The translations under genes and the position numbers were made by a program. The notes under the pieces were generated by a model. It had not been told where the DNA came from and did not search any database. It saw only the letters and a program-made list of their open reading frames with translations. A stretch of 29,292 nt of DNA from Pleurobrachia bachei (taxonomy: Eukaryota; Ctenophora; Tentaculata; Cydippida; Pleurobrachiidae). The stretch spans positions 1-29,292 of the forward strand of contig AVPN01001058.1 in NCBI GenBank assembly GCA_000695325.1, read 5' to 3'. Positions within the stretch are counted from its first letter, which is position 1; every line of letters begins with the position of its first letter. Below, piece by piece: positions 1 through 9,322 of the stretch.

Positions 1-13
1 CTTGGGTTTTCCT

Positions 14-880
14 TTAATTCCAAACTTTACGTAGTAGATCGATCCTGTTAATTTTCCGTTTCCGTCTCTTAGACCAAGAAGCCATGTCTCTACGGCACTT
101 CTGTTTGCCCCGAACCATTCCTAGTTCGTATGCTCTCTCCACTGCATCGACACTGTCTGTAGGAGGGGGGGAGGGTTAGAAGAATTCTAGGTTTGGGATA
201 AACTGGAGTCAAGCAAAGGTCTGATATATAATAGGAACGATGAAGACATCGCTACTTTGTGAGCTTTCTAGTGTAACTCTGACAAGTGACAGATGGACGT
301 AAGATTGGGGCATGTGAGGGACATGGGTTAACTAAGAGAGGTTTTGTAGAAACTAGAGGTACACTAGCAGTATGTGTGAATGTGGAAATTTCAAGATGAA
401 ATATGCACAATACTACTGTACACATCACCCAAACACCTCATACATCACATATTATGTTAAGGCCTGTACGACAGGAGAACTCAACGTTATATTTACCTTT
501 ATAAAGTCTTGTAACTGCTATGGCACACTGTTGAAAGGTAGACTGAAGAAGGGGGTTACCAGCAGCCCCTCCTTTACACAGTGCAGCTGTAAAACGGGCT
601 GAATCTTGAAAATTCATCCACAGAATATGCTGGATACTTTCCAACTCCTGGGAAATAGGGGTCGATTAGTTAGTGCACTAGTGAGGGACGAAAGTGAGGG
701 GATACTGCTGGGAAATAGGGAGAAAAATGAGGGGAATTACACGGACCTGTGAACGCTATAATATATAATCACACACACAAACAAACACACACGTACCTGT
801 GAGGTAGTGTTTCGTTCCCCGTCGATCAATGTCAGGCAATCCATTTCACCGGGGGAAATATAGTCACGGGATTGGGCCAT
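14..880 (-). CDS. HAPSTR1: HAPSTR1 (C16orf72)-like protein, 5' part
   Basis: Three exons join in phase: 797-880 (start ATG at 880), 497-647, and 31-156 (or 14-156 if it ends at the in-frame TAA at 14-16). The coded protein contains LWMNFQDSARFTAALCKGG, then FQQCAIAVTRLYKDSVDAVE, then a basic stretch MASWSKRRKRKINRIDLL. This is the repeated F-Q-(N/x)-A-T-A-V-x-x-L-Y-K pattern and KKRRRTIRREDL-like segment of the human C16orf72/HAPSTR1 family, which is known as a HUWE1-associated stress-response regulator. Exon 1 codes 28 residues and ends in phase 0; exon 2 (151 nt) ends in phase 1; exon 3 starts in phase 1 behind a long pyrimidine tract. A GTAAAG donor at 29-30 suggests the gene continues left of the window, because vertebrate homologues have a long further C-terminal region. 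The first exon is less conserved and its start is the least certain part. Confidence 0.75.
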
Positions 881-1182
881 TTAACTCTGTGCTATTAGAA
901 TATAGAGATTTAATTAATTGTGTAGTTAATTGGGTGAGATTTAACTAATTATATTTTTAATTGGCGGACAATTAATTATAGAGTTAATTGGGGATGAATT
1001 AATTCGTTTTATCATTCTGGGTGGGGTGCAGGGTGCAAGGTAGTGATTGCAAAACAAGTACGTAATTTCATTTCGAACGGGAAATAAAGCAAATGAGAGA
1101 GAAACAAAATTTCTGTATTTTCGTTGTGACAAAATTTAGAAAGAGAGAACAAGAATTGCGTACTGGAACACTGGTCATCATG

Positions 1183-1212
1183 TGCCGAGAGAAAGAGAGA
1201 GAAAGAGAGAAG

Positions 1213-1247
<35 letters not shown>

Positions 1248-1252
1248 TGTGT
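1183..1252. repeat. (GA)n microsatellite, imperfect
   Basis: About 70 bases made almost only of GA steps with occasional GAAA interruptions. Its translation gives the Arg-Glu-rich and Ser-Leu-rich open frames on the two strands, which are not genes. Confidence 0.9.
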
Positions 1253-2257
1253 TTGAAAATAGAGAGGATCATATGACAGAGAGTTGTTAACATGTGAATA
1301 GGAAGGGAAATGACGGAGAGAAGAAGAAAATAAAATTGAGACAGTGCTGTCGGTACATGGGACTGAGATAGGATTGAGATGTTATGAACTTATTGCGTTG
1401 TTGTTTTGGGCAAGCCACAAGGCAAGGTAGAATTCACACGAAATGCAAAACGACAAGTTGAAAAAGTGATACTTCTTTTACACAGATAATATACAGTGAG
1501 ATATTTAACACACAAATAAATAATGTAAACTCTGTTCACAATATAAAAACACACAGGAAATTTAGTAGTCTGGTATTATATCGGCAGACTGAAGCACTAT
1601 AATACAACGAGAGAACAAAGGGGGAGGACTATAGAACAGGCCATGAGATGAAAATAAAATGAGGCTCTCTCTCACACACTTCACACTTGCTGCAGGTGTA
1701 TCTTGTAGAGTCTCACTATATTATATATTTACACTCTAAAATATTCAGAAGAGAAATAGCGGCTTCATATGACGTGTGTCATGTCATGGTAAACTGGCTA
1801 CTGCCGAAAATAATAACTTAGACATCAGCATTTAATTCAAAACTGGAAATTAGAAGATTATTGTATTTTGTGTTCATCAGATCAAGTAAAATTAACAGTA
1901 TACTCACATCACGTAAGAACACATGAACGGCAGTGAATGTTGAGTTGTAGACAATAAAGAAAGACGATAGCTCTCTCTGTCTGTGTCTCTCTATGTCTCT
2001 CTGTGTCTCTCTCCCTATCCCTCTCCCTCTCTATCTACTCTTCCTTTTATATCTGTAATCGATGACGGAAGATTTAATATCTGATGGTACGTTACGACGT
2101 TACGTATGAAAATGAACTTTTAAAATGGAGAACACACGAAGATCATAATAACTCCGCGATGGTTGTTTTTATGAAGGAGCACTTACAACAGCTGCTGGTT
2201 AGGAAACAAAGAAATGTGAGTGTTTGTTTGAGAGATGTGGAAATAAAAAGAAACGGT

Positions 2258-2308
2258 GAGGGAGATAGAGAAAGTGGAAGAAAGATAGGGAGAGAAAGGG
2301 AGAGAGAT

Positions 2309-2362
<54 letters not shown>
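2258..2362. repeat. (GA)n microsatellite, imperfect
   Basis: GAGA-rich purine tract with a pure GA core around 2320-2352. It explains the overlapping open frames on both strands. Confidence 0.9.
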
Positions 2363-2820
2363 CGGTAGTGTAGATAGTCCGTCAATTATAGTCTAACACA
2401 GACGCTCAGTGCCCAGATAATATACACGTAGTGATAGTAGTACAAGCTGTGGGAAAAGAGGTGCATATCTCTCTTCGAGGTGAAGTGTCTGTGAGTGTTT
2501 CGTCTGGAGGATGCCCGAAAGGATGGTCGAAGCAAAATACCATCAGATATTGAATTCAACTTACTTGGCACATCTCCTAACTATTCGGTGTGTACAATGT
2601 CTACAAAATATACATTGCCTACACAAGTATACATGTTTACTGTCTACAGCGTGTACATGTCAATGTGTTGAAACGTACATTCGTGTACAGTGTACTAATT
2701 TTGCAAGCACTCAGACATACAGAGGGAAAGAGGCAACACAAGCAATTTCGCATAGAAAGCTGACACACATAGAGAGATAGAGAGAAGGGGGAGTGTGGTA
2801 GCAGCAGTTTAAGCCCTCAT

Positions 2821-3002
2821 TTTCTCTCTCTTTCTCTATCCCTCTCTATCCTTCTACCTCTCTCTCGCTTATTCTTTCTCTGACTCCCTCTATTTCTTTT
2901 GCTTCCTTTTCTTTCTCTCATCTCTCTCTCCCTCTCTCCCCAACCTCTCCCTCTCTCTCCCTCCCTCCCCATCCCTCTCCCTCTCTCTCTCTCTCTCTCC
3001 CC
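2821..3002. repeat. CT-rich pyrimidine tract
   Basis: About 180 bases of TCTCTC and CCTCTC words with few purines, ending in a pure CT run just before the NICN1 stop codon. On the minus strand it is a GA-rich NICN1 3' flank or UTR. Confidence 0.9.
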
Positions 3003-3006
3003 TCAT

Positions 3007-3897
3007 CTAATTGTAGGCGAGCGTGTTTATCTCATAACACACTCCATCATCGAATCTCCCCAGGGCCTGGGCCGTCAGGGAGGGATGGAGAGCCGCGTTA
3101 CAGATACTGGAGAGAGAGTGGAGGTTTTGGAGGTAGAGAAGGATGTTGGAGGTATTGGGAAGGGATCCTGTTAGTTCGTTGCTGAGGGATGATATCGGGT
3201 CTTCTGTCTTGCTGGTACGAGGTGTGGGCACCTGCAGGAATACATATTATGTGTTATTTGGGGGGGGGGTACATGTATGTTGGGGGAGGGGGTGGAGATA
3301 TAACAGCTCGTGGGCAAGAGAGAGAAAGAGAGAGTGTGTGAATTGCATAATATTTACTAGCATCCGGATAGAATATCATGCTCTTACTAGAACACAAGGA
3401 AAGTTTCTATACGAGATGGGTGATATAAAGGTTGCTGTGTTATTATAAGATTGCCCTTCGGGGCTGATGGTGGGGCCTCGAACCCAAGTATTATAGTACC
3501 TCAGCGTACTACCGTATTGTATAGTACTTCAATGTACTAATGTATGTAAGAAGAATTATTAAATTCTCATGGGTACTGCAGGACCTACACGAGGATACAC
3601 GTTAACGTGTAAATGTCTGAGAGTCTGAACGACTATAACTTCAACCTGTTCTTCTAAAGATCTAACTAAAAATACACAAAAAAGGGGAGAGCTCTCCCCA
3701 CCTTTTGCTAAATTTTTCAAAAATATGAGGTCAAAAAAATGCCAGTAAAAGGATTATTCTTAGACACGAGAGATCGGTGGATATAGGGAGAGAGAGAGGG
3801 GGATATAGGGAGGGAGAGAGAGGGAGAGATAGAGAGAGAGAGAGAGAGAGACAGAGAGAGAAAGAGACAGAGAGAGACAGAGAGAGAAAGAAGGAGA

Positions 3898-3943
<46 letters not shown>

Positions 3944-5694
3944 TAGGGAAATATAAAATGAGATTATATAGAGAAAGAATGGATGATAGTATGCATAGAG
4001 AGAGAGAGAGAATGGGGGATAGAATACAGAGAGAGAATGCAGAGAGAGAAAGGATAGTAGACAAGGAAGTGTAATGTATGTATTTGATTGAAAATGTGGA
4101 CATGTACTGGTGATGTCAACTAGAGAGAAAGCAAAGTATTAAAGATTTTATAACCCTACCGTGCATAATGCATTTCATTATCCATCATCTCTCTACATCT
4201 CTTAAAACTTGCTCTTACTAGAACACAAGGAAAGTTTCTATCCGAGATGTGTGATATAAAGCTTGCTGTGTTCTAGTAATAGTGCCCTTCGGGGCAAGTT
4301 GAAGTGGCGCAAGCCTAGTCCAAAGAGTACAGCATGTACTCAACAATGAGCCAAACGCGGTGTAAGTCTCGGACTTCCCGCACACAGTTGCAGCAGAGTC
4401 TGAACGACTATAACTCCAGGTCTTCCCGGACCTGTAAAGGTCTAACTAGAAAATATACAAAAAAGGGGAGAACTCTCCCTACCTTTTGTTTAATAACTAC
4501 AGGTTTACAACCTGTAAAGGTCTAACTAGAAAACATATAAAAAAGGGGAGAACTCTCCCTACTTTTTGTTAAATTTTGCAAAAATAAAAGAGGTCGCAAG
4601 CAGTGCATACTACTTTTGGTGGACAGAGGTAGAGGGACAGAGATAGACAGAGACTACACAGACAGGGGAGATGGACAAAGAGAGGTAGAGGACTAGAGGG
4701 ACAAAGAGAGAGCGAACGGGTAACTTCTACGGGTATGTTAACTCCTCCACTCACCGGTTCTGCCCGACTGTAACATTTGATGTTCTCAATTCCGAAGGTT
4801 TTCCAGTGTGGGGATGGTTGCTTACAGATGAAACGTAGTCCAGTCACCTCTTCTGGAGCCTCTAACATCTGATATAAGGGAATTGAAAACTTTGGAGCTG
4901 GAATAATAGCAGACCTCATTTAGACGATCAGTGCTGCCTTGTGCAGGGTCAATTGAACATTTAAACAACATCCTACTCAAACCACTTAAAACGTCAATAA
5001 CCCCAAAGATAGGTTGCCCTAAGGGTAAGTTGTACCAAATGATACCTGAGCAGGTCCGAAGATTTTGAACTGTTGTCCCCCATTTTCACAGTGAGCATCA
5101 GGCATAAGTCGTGTCTTGGGCACCAGTGTCTGCCATACCGGACCCGATCTGGGCTGATCTGGGGGTCCTTGGGGGTCAGCCGGTTAGGGTGAATAAAGTT
5201 TAGGGGAGTCCTTGGGGGTCATGTTTTGGTTGCCAAAAAGCTGGTAGAACTCAAAAAATGATTGAAGGACTCCTGTATAAATTGAAGGACAATATATAAA
5301 ATCTTATTTTCTCTGTGGCATATCTTACCAGGGAACCCAGCAAGAGAGCGTTTTCGGAACTTTATAGTCACAAAAGCTGAGTAGTTGTTAACAAATGAGA
5401 CTTCTTTAATCTGGAGGGGATAATAAAGAAAATTAAATTGTAGCTAGTAGTAGGATTAGTGGGAAGTTTAATAAATTAAGAATTGAGTTGTAAACCCAAA
5501 AGAAAAACCAAACTGATGAAAAGTCCATTGTATATCTAAATCTAACTCACATGGACGGTAGCTCCATGGAAGTTCAGGTCAATAACTTTACATCCACTGT
5601 TATTATCACCAATAGGAAGCAATATGGGGGAGCGTAGGGAGGATCTGAGTACTGATTCGTCATTTGAGTTGGTCTGCTGGTTACAACTAAACAT
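3007..5694 (-). CDS. NICN1: Nicolin-1 (complete copy 1)
   Basis: Five exons, 5551-5694, 5329-5410, 5046-5158, 4755-4868 and 3007-3231, splice with exact phase closure to 225 residues (human nicolin-1 is about 213). Conserved family segments are seen in order: KVIDLNFHGATVH; IKEVSFVNNYSAFVTIKF (family: LQEITFKNYYTAFLSIRV); TRLMPDAHCENGGQQF (family: CLMPDPHSEEGAQEY); GLRFICKQPSPHWKTF (family: RLILRQPSPLW); and the C-terminal LGRFDDGVCYEINTLAYN (family: IGRFDVDGCYDLNLLSYT). Nicolin-1 is known as a subunit of the tubulin polyglutamylase complex. Intron 4 (3232-4754) is much longer than the others and full of repeats. The start is the first in-frame ATG of exon 1 (5694); an upstream in-frame ATG at 5787 is possible but is not supported by copy 2. 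Exons 1-4 are repeated at 8122-9087. Confidence 0.93.
3382..3730. repeat. Interspersed repeat, copy 1 (NICN1 intron 4)
   Basis: Shares several blocks in the same order with 4211-4600: CTCTTACTAGAACACAAGG followed by an AAAGTTTCTAT segment; a CCCTTCGGGG word; AGTCTGAACGACTATAACT; and an AAAAAAGGGGAGAGCTCTCC segment followed by CTTTTGC and AAATTTT. It contains a perfect 16-bp palindrome GGGGAGAGCTCTCCCC at 3684-3699. A GA microsatellite separates the two copies. No coding potential was seen. Confidence 0.75.
3782..4055. repeat. Long (GA)n microsatellite in NICN1 intron 4
   Basis: About 270 bases of GAGAGA with GGGA, ACAGA and TATAGG interruptions. The minus-strand Ser/Leu-rich open frame of 128 codons across it is the translation of this repeat. 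Confidence 0.9.
4211..4600. repeat. Interspersed repeat, copy 2 (NICN1 intron 4)
   Basis: Second copy of the 3382-3730 repeat. Its left end is a compact 65-bp element (4215-4279) with perfect 13-bp terminal inverted repeats TTACTAGAACACA / TGTGTTCTAGTAA. The right part contains an internal tandem duplication: an ACCTGTAAAGGTCTAACTAG segment followed by a GGGGAGAACTCTCCCTAC segment occurs at about 4430-4490 and again at about 4508-4568. Confidence 0.75.
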
Positions 5695-5914
5695 TCTGGC
5701 TATAAATGTGAGGGTTGTTTTGGGGGGAAGTGAAGAACGTGAGGGTGATCCATCAGAGTAAAAACTATTTATGCAAAACAAAAACAATAAATAGATAAAA
5801 ACGCTGTCACAAACAATATCAATATAATTATCATGCTAAGTCAAAAATATCCCTCCTGGCAACCTATAGAAAAAAGGAAAGGGAGAACCCCATGATAACC
5901 AACTATATCCTCTG

Positions 5915-7611
5915 CTACCGTCCAACCTCATTATGAAAGGAATCCAGGAGTTTTTGGACGCGTGCCAAGATAATGTCATTGGTCGAGGAACACACTTTGT
6001 AGGGTGGCTTTAGTGTGACACAGCCTGCTATACACAGGTACCCTGCTGATCCTGAGGTATCTGCCACCGCCTGTGGATTAGGATTTGTGTTAGTTAATTG
6101 TGAATCACCGGTAATCCCGTAACAGAAGGCTTGGCTTGGTTATGTTCTAACCCTCTCTCAGGGTGCGGAGAGAGAGGGTCGAAGAAGGCAAGTTTCAGTT
6201 ATATTCAACAAACCTCAATGGGTATCCTGTGTTTAGTAAAATGATCTAGAAGATCCTTTCTAACGTGCTCCCAGTCTCGAGATTCAACTTCATCTACCAT
6301 TGAAGGAAAGTATGCCTTGTCTATCTCCTCTAGACAATCAAACCTGTAAACAACTATTTGAATATGTATTACGACGCACAATAATTGCGTAGTACGTCTT
6401 GTTAAAACATATTGTACTTCACAAAGAACTTTCTTGATCACAACAGATAAACAATCGCTGTTCCAATGTAATATACCACGTCTCTGTATTTTCTAGAAAG
6501 TTCCGGAATATACTATGCACCACCACGCCGTCATGCACCATGACCTAGTGGTATGCCGCAGTGCCGCACTGATAATCCTCTTCTTGCTTTACACTACTGA
6601 CTGTAAAGCAAGAAGCCCTCATTGCGGGGCATGCCGTTTTAACAATTCAGACGATTGAGAGCATGAAGCTAAAGAGAATATTACAATCAGCTAACATAAG
6701 CCCCCGGCAGCAACTTTTTAACTCAGCCAATCTTTCTAAAATTACACTGAGTCGATTGATAGGAGGGCTAGTACACACACAATGACTCTCAATATATGTG
6801 TCTATACAGTCGGCTGATCCATGACACCAGCTGCTTAGAAGAAGAGGAAGAAGAAGAAGAAGTCGGTTGCTGGACCCCAATTTACCGGGATGATAAATTT
6901 CCCTCGATGTATGAAGTTATAGCGGTATTTGATCCCAATTTACCGGGCACCCATATACATTATACCGAGTAAAACCCTTTCCCGGAGCATCCCGATAAAT
7001 CGGGGTCCGACTGTACCACAAGGACACTGATCAGTGATCACACAACCCGTACAAAGAAATAAAAATTATATTTATAGACCATCTCCCCGTAAAAGATGCA
7101 TGGGCCGGGATGAGTTGCGCAAGGTGCATCAAGCCACGCCCAATTGAAAATCTGTGTTCTTGACATGATTAGATAATATGCTTTGCTCGACCTACTCCCT
7201 GTCTTTCTCTTAGACCCATCAGAGCACATTTTGAAAAAAAGAATGGTTCTTAATCTTACCCAGGTTTTTCGACGATTGCCACATCCAAAACGGCAGAGGA
7301 GGGGATAAAGAGGGTGTCTGTCGGGGTGACCAAGATGATTGTCCCTGATTCTGGGTCAATCGTATAGACACGTCCCTCCACTTCACCGCCATCTGTAGAA
7401 AGTGTTGGTGATATGTCCATACATATATGGGGATATATGATATCAATTGACCATATATGGAGGTATAGCGTGATCATCTTTAGAAGGAGATCAGGAGAGA
7501 GTCTAGATCATACTTCAGTGGAATATTCTAGAGAGAAAGTTTGGGAAACACTAAACACTTACTTGATGCAAGTTGAATCTTGACAAGGCATCCCACGTCC
7601 CCAATTTTCAT
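5915..7611 (-). CDS. GEMIN6: Gemin6 (copy 1)
   Basis: Four exons, 7563-7611, 7260-7392, 6214-6343 and 5915-6070, close in phase to 155 residues (human Gemin6 is about 167). The N-terminal half is an Sm-like fold: EVEGRVYTIDPESGTIILV matches the family segment WVLTTDPVSANIVLV. The middle has a helix ending TKHRIPIE (family: EKNHIPITE). The C-terminal half has YLCIAGCVTLKPPY and CSSTNDIILARVQKLL (family: LCVAGVLTIDPPYGPENCSSSNEIILSRVQDLI). Gemin6 is an SMN-complex subunit that pairs with Gemin7 in spliceosomal snRNP assembly. The start is 217 bp from the divergent kringle exon 1 at 7828. Both copies of this gene are open, so neither looks like a pseudogene. Confidence 0.93.
6580..6615. repeat. 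Perfect inverted repeat (hairpin), unit 1
   Basis: Arms CTTCTTGCTTTACA (6580-6593) and TGTAAAGCAAGAAG (6602-6615) are perfectly complementary around an 8-nt loop. Lies in GEMIN6 intron 2. The same arms occur in unit 2 at 10123-10136 and 10151-10164 with a 14-nt loop. Probably the end or core of a small non-autonomous element. Confidence 0.85.
6872..7009. mobile_element. Small inverted-repeat element (MITE-like), copy A
   Basis: Starts GGACCCCAATTTACCGGGA and ends CCCGATAAATCGGGGTCC, imperfect terminal inverted repeats. Related copies lie at 10410-10495, 9750-9890 (opposite orientation), 12465-12523 and 13187-13251. No coding capacity. Situated in GEMIN6 intron 2. Confidence 0.7.
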
Positions 7612-7827
7612 TATAATTATCAAGTCATCCCAGAGCTATTCAAAATATTAAGTCATTCATTACATATTATTTAGTCATATTGGTGACACAATGGCGGGGA
7701 ATCATTTCACTGGAATATTGTATCGTTTTACAAAACTAACCCCTGAGTAGCAACAGAGCAGAGCTGTCAATTGTCATCCTCCTCCCGATACCCCCACTCC
7801 TAATACAACCACTCTTCCTTTTTTACC
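7612..7827. promoter_or_regulatory. Shared divergent promoter interval, unit 1
   Basis: 216 bases separate the GEMIN6 start (minus) from the kringle exon 1 start (plus). The interval is AT-rich with no obvious exon. The arrangement implies a bidirectional promoter. It looks identical to 11166-11381 in unit 2. No TATA box placement can be claimed with confidence. Confidence 0.5.
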
Positions 7828-8014
7828 ATGTTGTTGTCAGTTTGTCTAGTTTTTATAGTCGGTCTGAATGCAGGAAGTGCCGAGGAGGATGATCGGTCTA
7901 TTCGGTACAGGGGTTGTACAAGTGTGGCTGCGAATGGTTATCATTGTGTTAATTGGGAGACAGTGTTTAAATATCAGAATCGGAAACTAAGTGATGAACT
8001 TCGTGAATTGTACG
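7828..8014 (+). pseudogene. Orphan first exon of the kringle-Ig gene
   Basis: Same sequence as exon 1 of the downstream gene (11382-11568): signal peptide, then half a kringle domain, ending with the donor TACG|GTAAGA. The exon 2 that completes the kringle does not follow; the duplicated unit ends about 75 bases past the donor. Unspliced, the frame runs to a stop at 8052 and would give a 74-residue secreted peptide. Its donor phase (1) also fits exon 2 at 11683, so it could act as an alternative first exon for the intact gene. Calling it a pseudogene fragment is inference. Confidence 0.75.
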
Positions 8015-8085
8015 GTAAGAAAATACCAGGAAATATACTTGTGCCAATATAATGATCATGTGTAACCATGTGGTAACCATGGTAA

Positions 8086-9087
8086 CTAGGAGGGGGGGGG
8101 GGTTAAAATTCCTCCACTCACCGGTTCTGCCCGACTGTAACATTTAATATTTTCAATTCCGAAGGTCTTCCAGTGAGGGGATGGTTGTTTACAGATAAAC
8201 CGTAGTCCAGTCACCTCTTCTGGCGCCTCTAACATCTGATATAAGGGGGGTATTATTTGTAGAAACATAAGGGTATTGAAAACTTTGGAGCTGGAATAAT
8301 AGCAGACCTCATTTAGAAGATCAAGTGCTGCCTTGTGCAGGGACAATTGAACATTTAAACAACATCCTACTCAAACCACTCAAAACGTCATTATACCCAA
8401 AGATCGTTTGCCCTTTAAAGGGTAAGTTGTACCAAATATACCATACTTGAGCAGGCCCGAAGATTTTGAACTGTTGTCCCCCATTTTCACAGTGAGCGTC
8501 AGGCATGAGTCTTGTCTTTGGAACCAGCGTCTGCCATACTGGACCCGATCTGGGCTGATCTGGGGGTCCTTGGGGGTCAGCCGGTTAGAGTGAATAGAGT
8601 TCAGGGGAGGGGTGGTGTTCTTGGGTTCATGTTTTGGTTGCTAAAAAGCTGGTAGAACTCAAAAAGATCGATCGAGGGACATATAATATCTTATTTTCTC
8701 TGTGGCATATCTTACCAGGGAACCCAGCAAGAGAACGTTTCCGGAACTTTATAGTCACAAAGGCAGAGTAGTTGTTAACAAATGAAACTTCTTTAATCTG
8801 GAGGGGATATAGAAAATACAATTTTAGCTGGTAGCAGGATTAGTGGGAAGTGTAATAAAGATCTAGGTTGCATTGTTTAAGTGTTCAAACCGCAAATAAA
8901 AACTAAGCTGATGAAAAAGTACATTTAGTTAAATCTAACTAACATGGACGGTAGCTCCATGGAAGTTGAGGTCAATAACTTTACATCCACTGTTATTATC
9001 GCCAATAGGAAGCAATATGGGGGAGCGTAGTGAGGATCTGAGTACTGATTCGTCATTTGAGTTGGACTGCTGATTACAACTAAACAT
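8086..9087 (-). pseudogene. NICN1: Nicolin-1 copy 2, lacking the last exon
   Basis: Exons 8944-9087, 8716-8797, 8447-8559 and 8122-8235 match NICN1 exons 1-4 in length (144, 82, 113, 114 nt), phase and almost every residue; for example CNQQSNSNDE against CNQQTNSNDE. The first donor is GTTAGT instead of GTGAGT. Exon 5, with the conserved C-terminal GRF..GVCYEIN segment, is absent because the duplicated unit begins inside intron 4. Reading past the exon 4 donor adds VSGGILTPPPS and a stop near 8086. Since exon 4 ends in phase 0, it could in principle splice over unit 1 to exon 5 at 3231. All four exons are still open. Confidence 0.85.
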
Positions 9088-9322
9088 GTTCTGGCTATGG
9101 GTTTAGAGGTGTTTTAGGGGGAAGTGGAGATATTATATTGTGTGTTGTGAGGGTGAAATGATCCATCAGAGTAAAAACTAATTTAGCTAACCAAAAACAA
9201 TAAATAGATAAAAACGCTGTCATAAACAATATCAATATTTATCATGCTAGGTCAAAAATATCCCTCCTGGCAACCTATTGAAAAAAGGGAAAGGATGACA
9301 TGATACCCAACTATATCCTATG

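Larger units (their letters stand above)
881..3006. other. Intergenic low-complexity region, no gene seen
   Basis: No exon with convincing splice sites or family similarity was found between the HAPSTR1-like start and the NICN1 stop. The stretch holds an AT-rich block of degenerate TTAATTAATTG/AGTTAATTGGG units at about 905-1005, GA microsatellites at 1183-1252 and 2258-2362, CT-rich blocks at 1970-2045 and 2821-3002, and many TGTACA/GTACA words at 2590-2700. The open frames here are mostly microsatellite translations (Arg-Glu or Ser-Leu runs). The HAPSTR1 promoter must lie in its left part. Confidence 0.6.
4737..8090. repeat. Tandem segmental repeat, unit 1
   Basis: Contains NICN1 exons 4 to 1, all of GEMIN6 copy 1, the shared promoter interval and kringle exon 1. 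The same order recurs at 8104-11644. Left boundary: both units start to match at CCTCCACTCACCGGTTCTGC. Right boundary: both match through CCATGGTAACTAGG. The left two thirds differ by many substitutions and indels; 7296-8090 shows no difference from 10850-11644 by eye. The units are separated by a run of 11 G at 8092-8102. Confidence 0.92.

Noticed and set aside
1093-1293. Arg/Glu-rich and Ser/Leu-rich open frames on both strands
   Set aside because: They are the two-strand translations of one GA microsatellite.
3472-3488. GGGTTCGAGGCCC on the minus strand, like a tRNA B box
   Set aside because: No A box at the right distance and no cloverleaf could be drawn; not enough for a tRNA or a tRNA-derived SINE.
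3717-4103. 128-codon minus-strand open frame rich in Ser and Leu
   Set aside because: It is the translation of a GA/CT microsatellite within NICN1 intron 4, with no splice or family support.
7219-7477. Long minus-strand frame starting MITLYLHIWSIDIIYPHICM ahead of the Gemin6 Sm motif
   Set aside because: The part before ATGGCGG is intron 1 with a clear acceptor; the true N-terminus comes from the exon at 7563-7611, which joins in phase.
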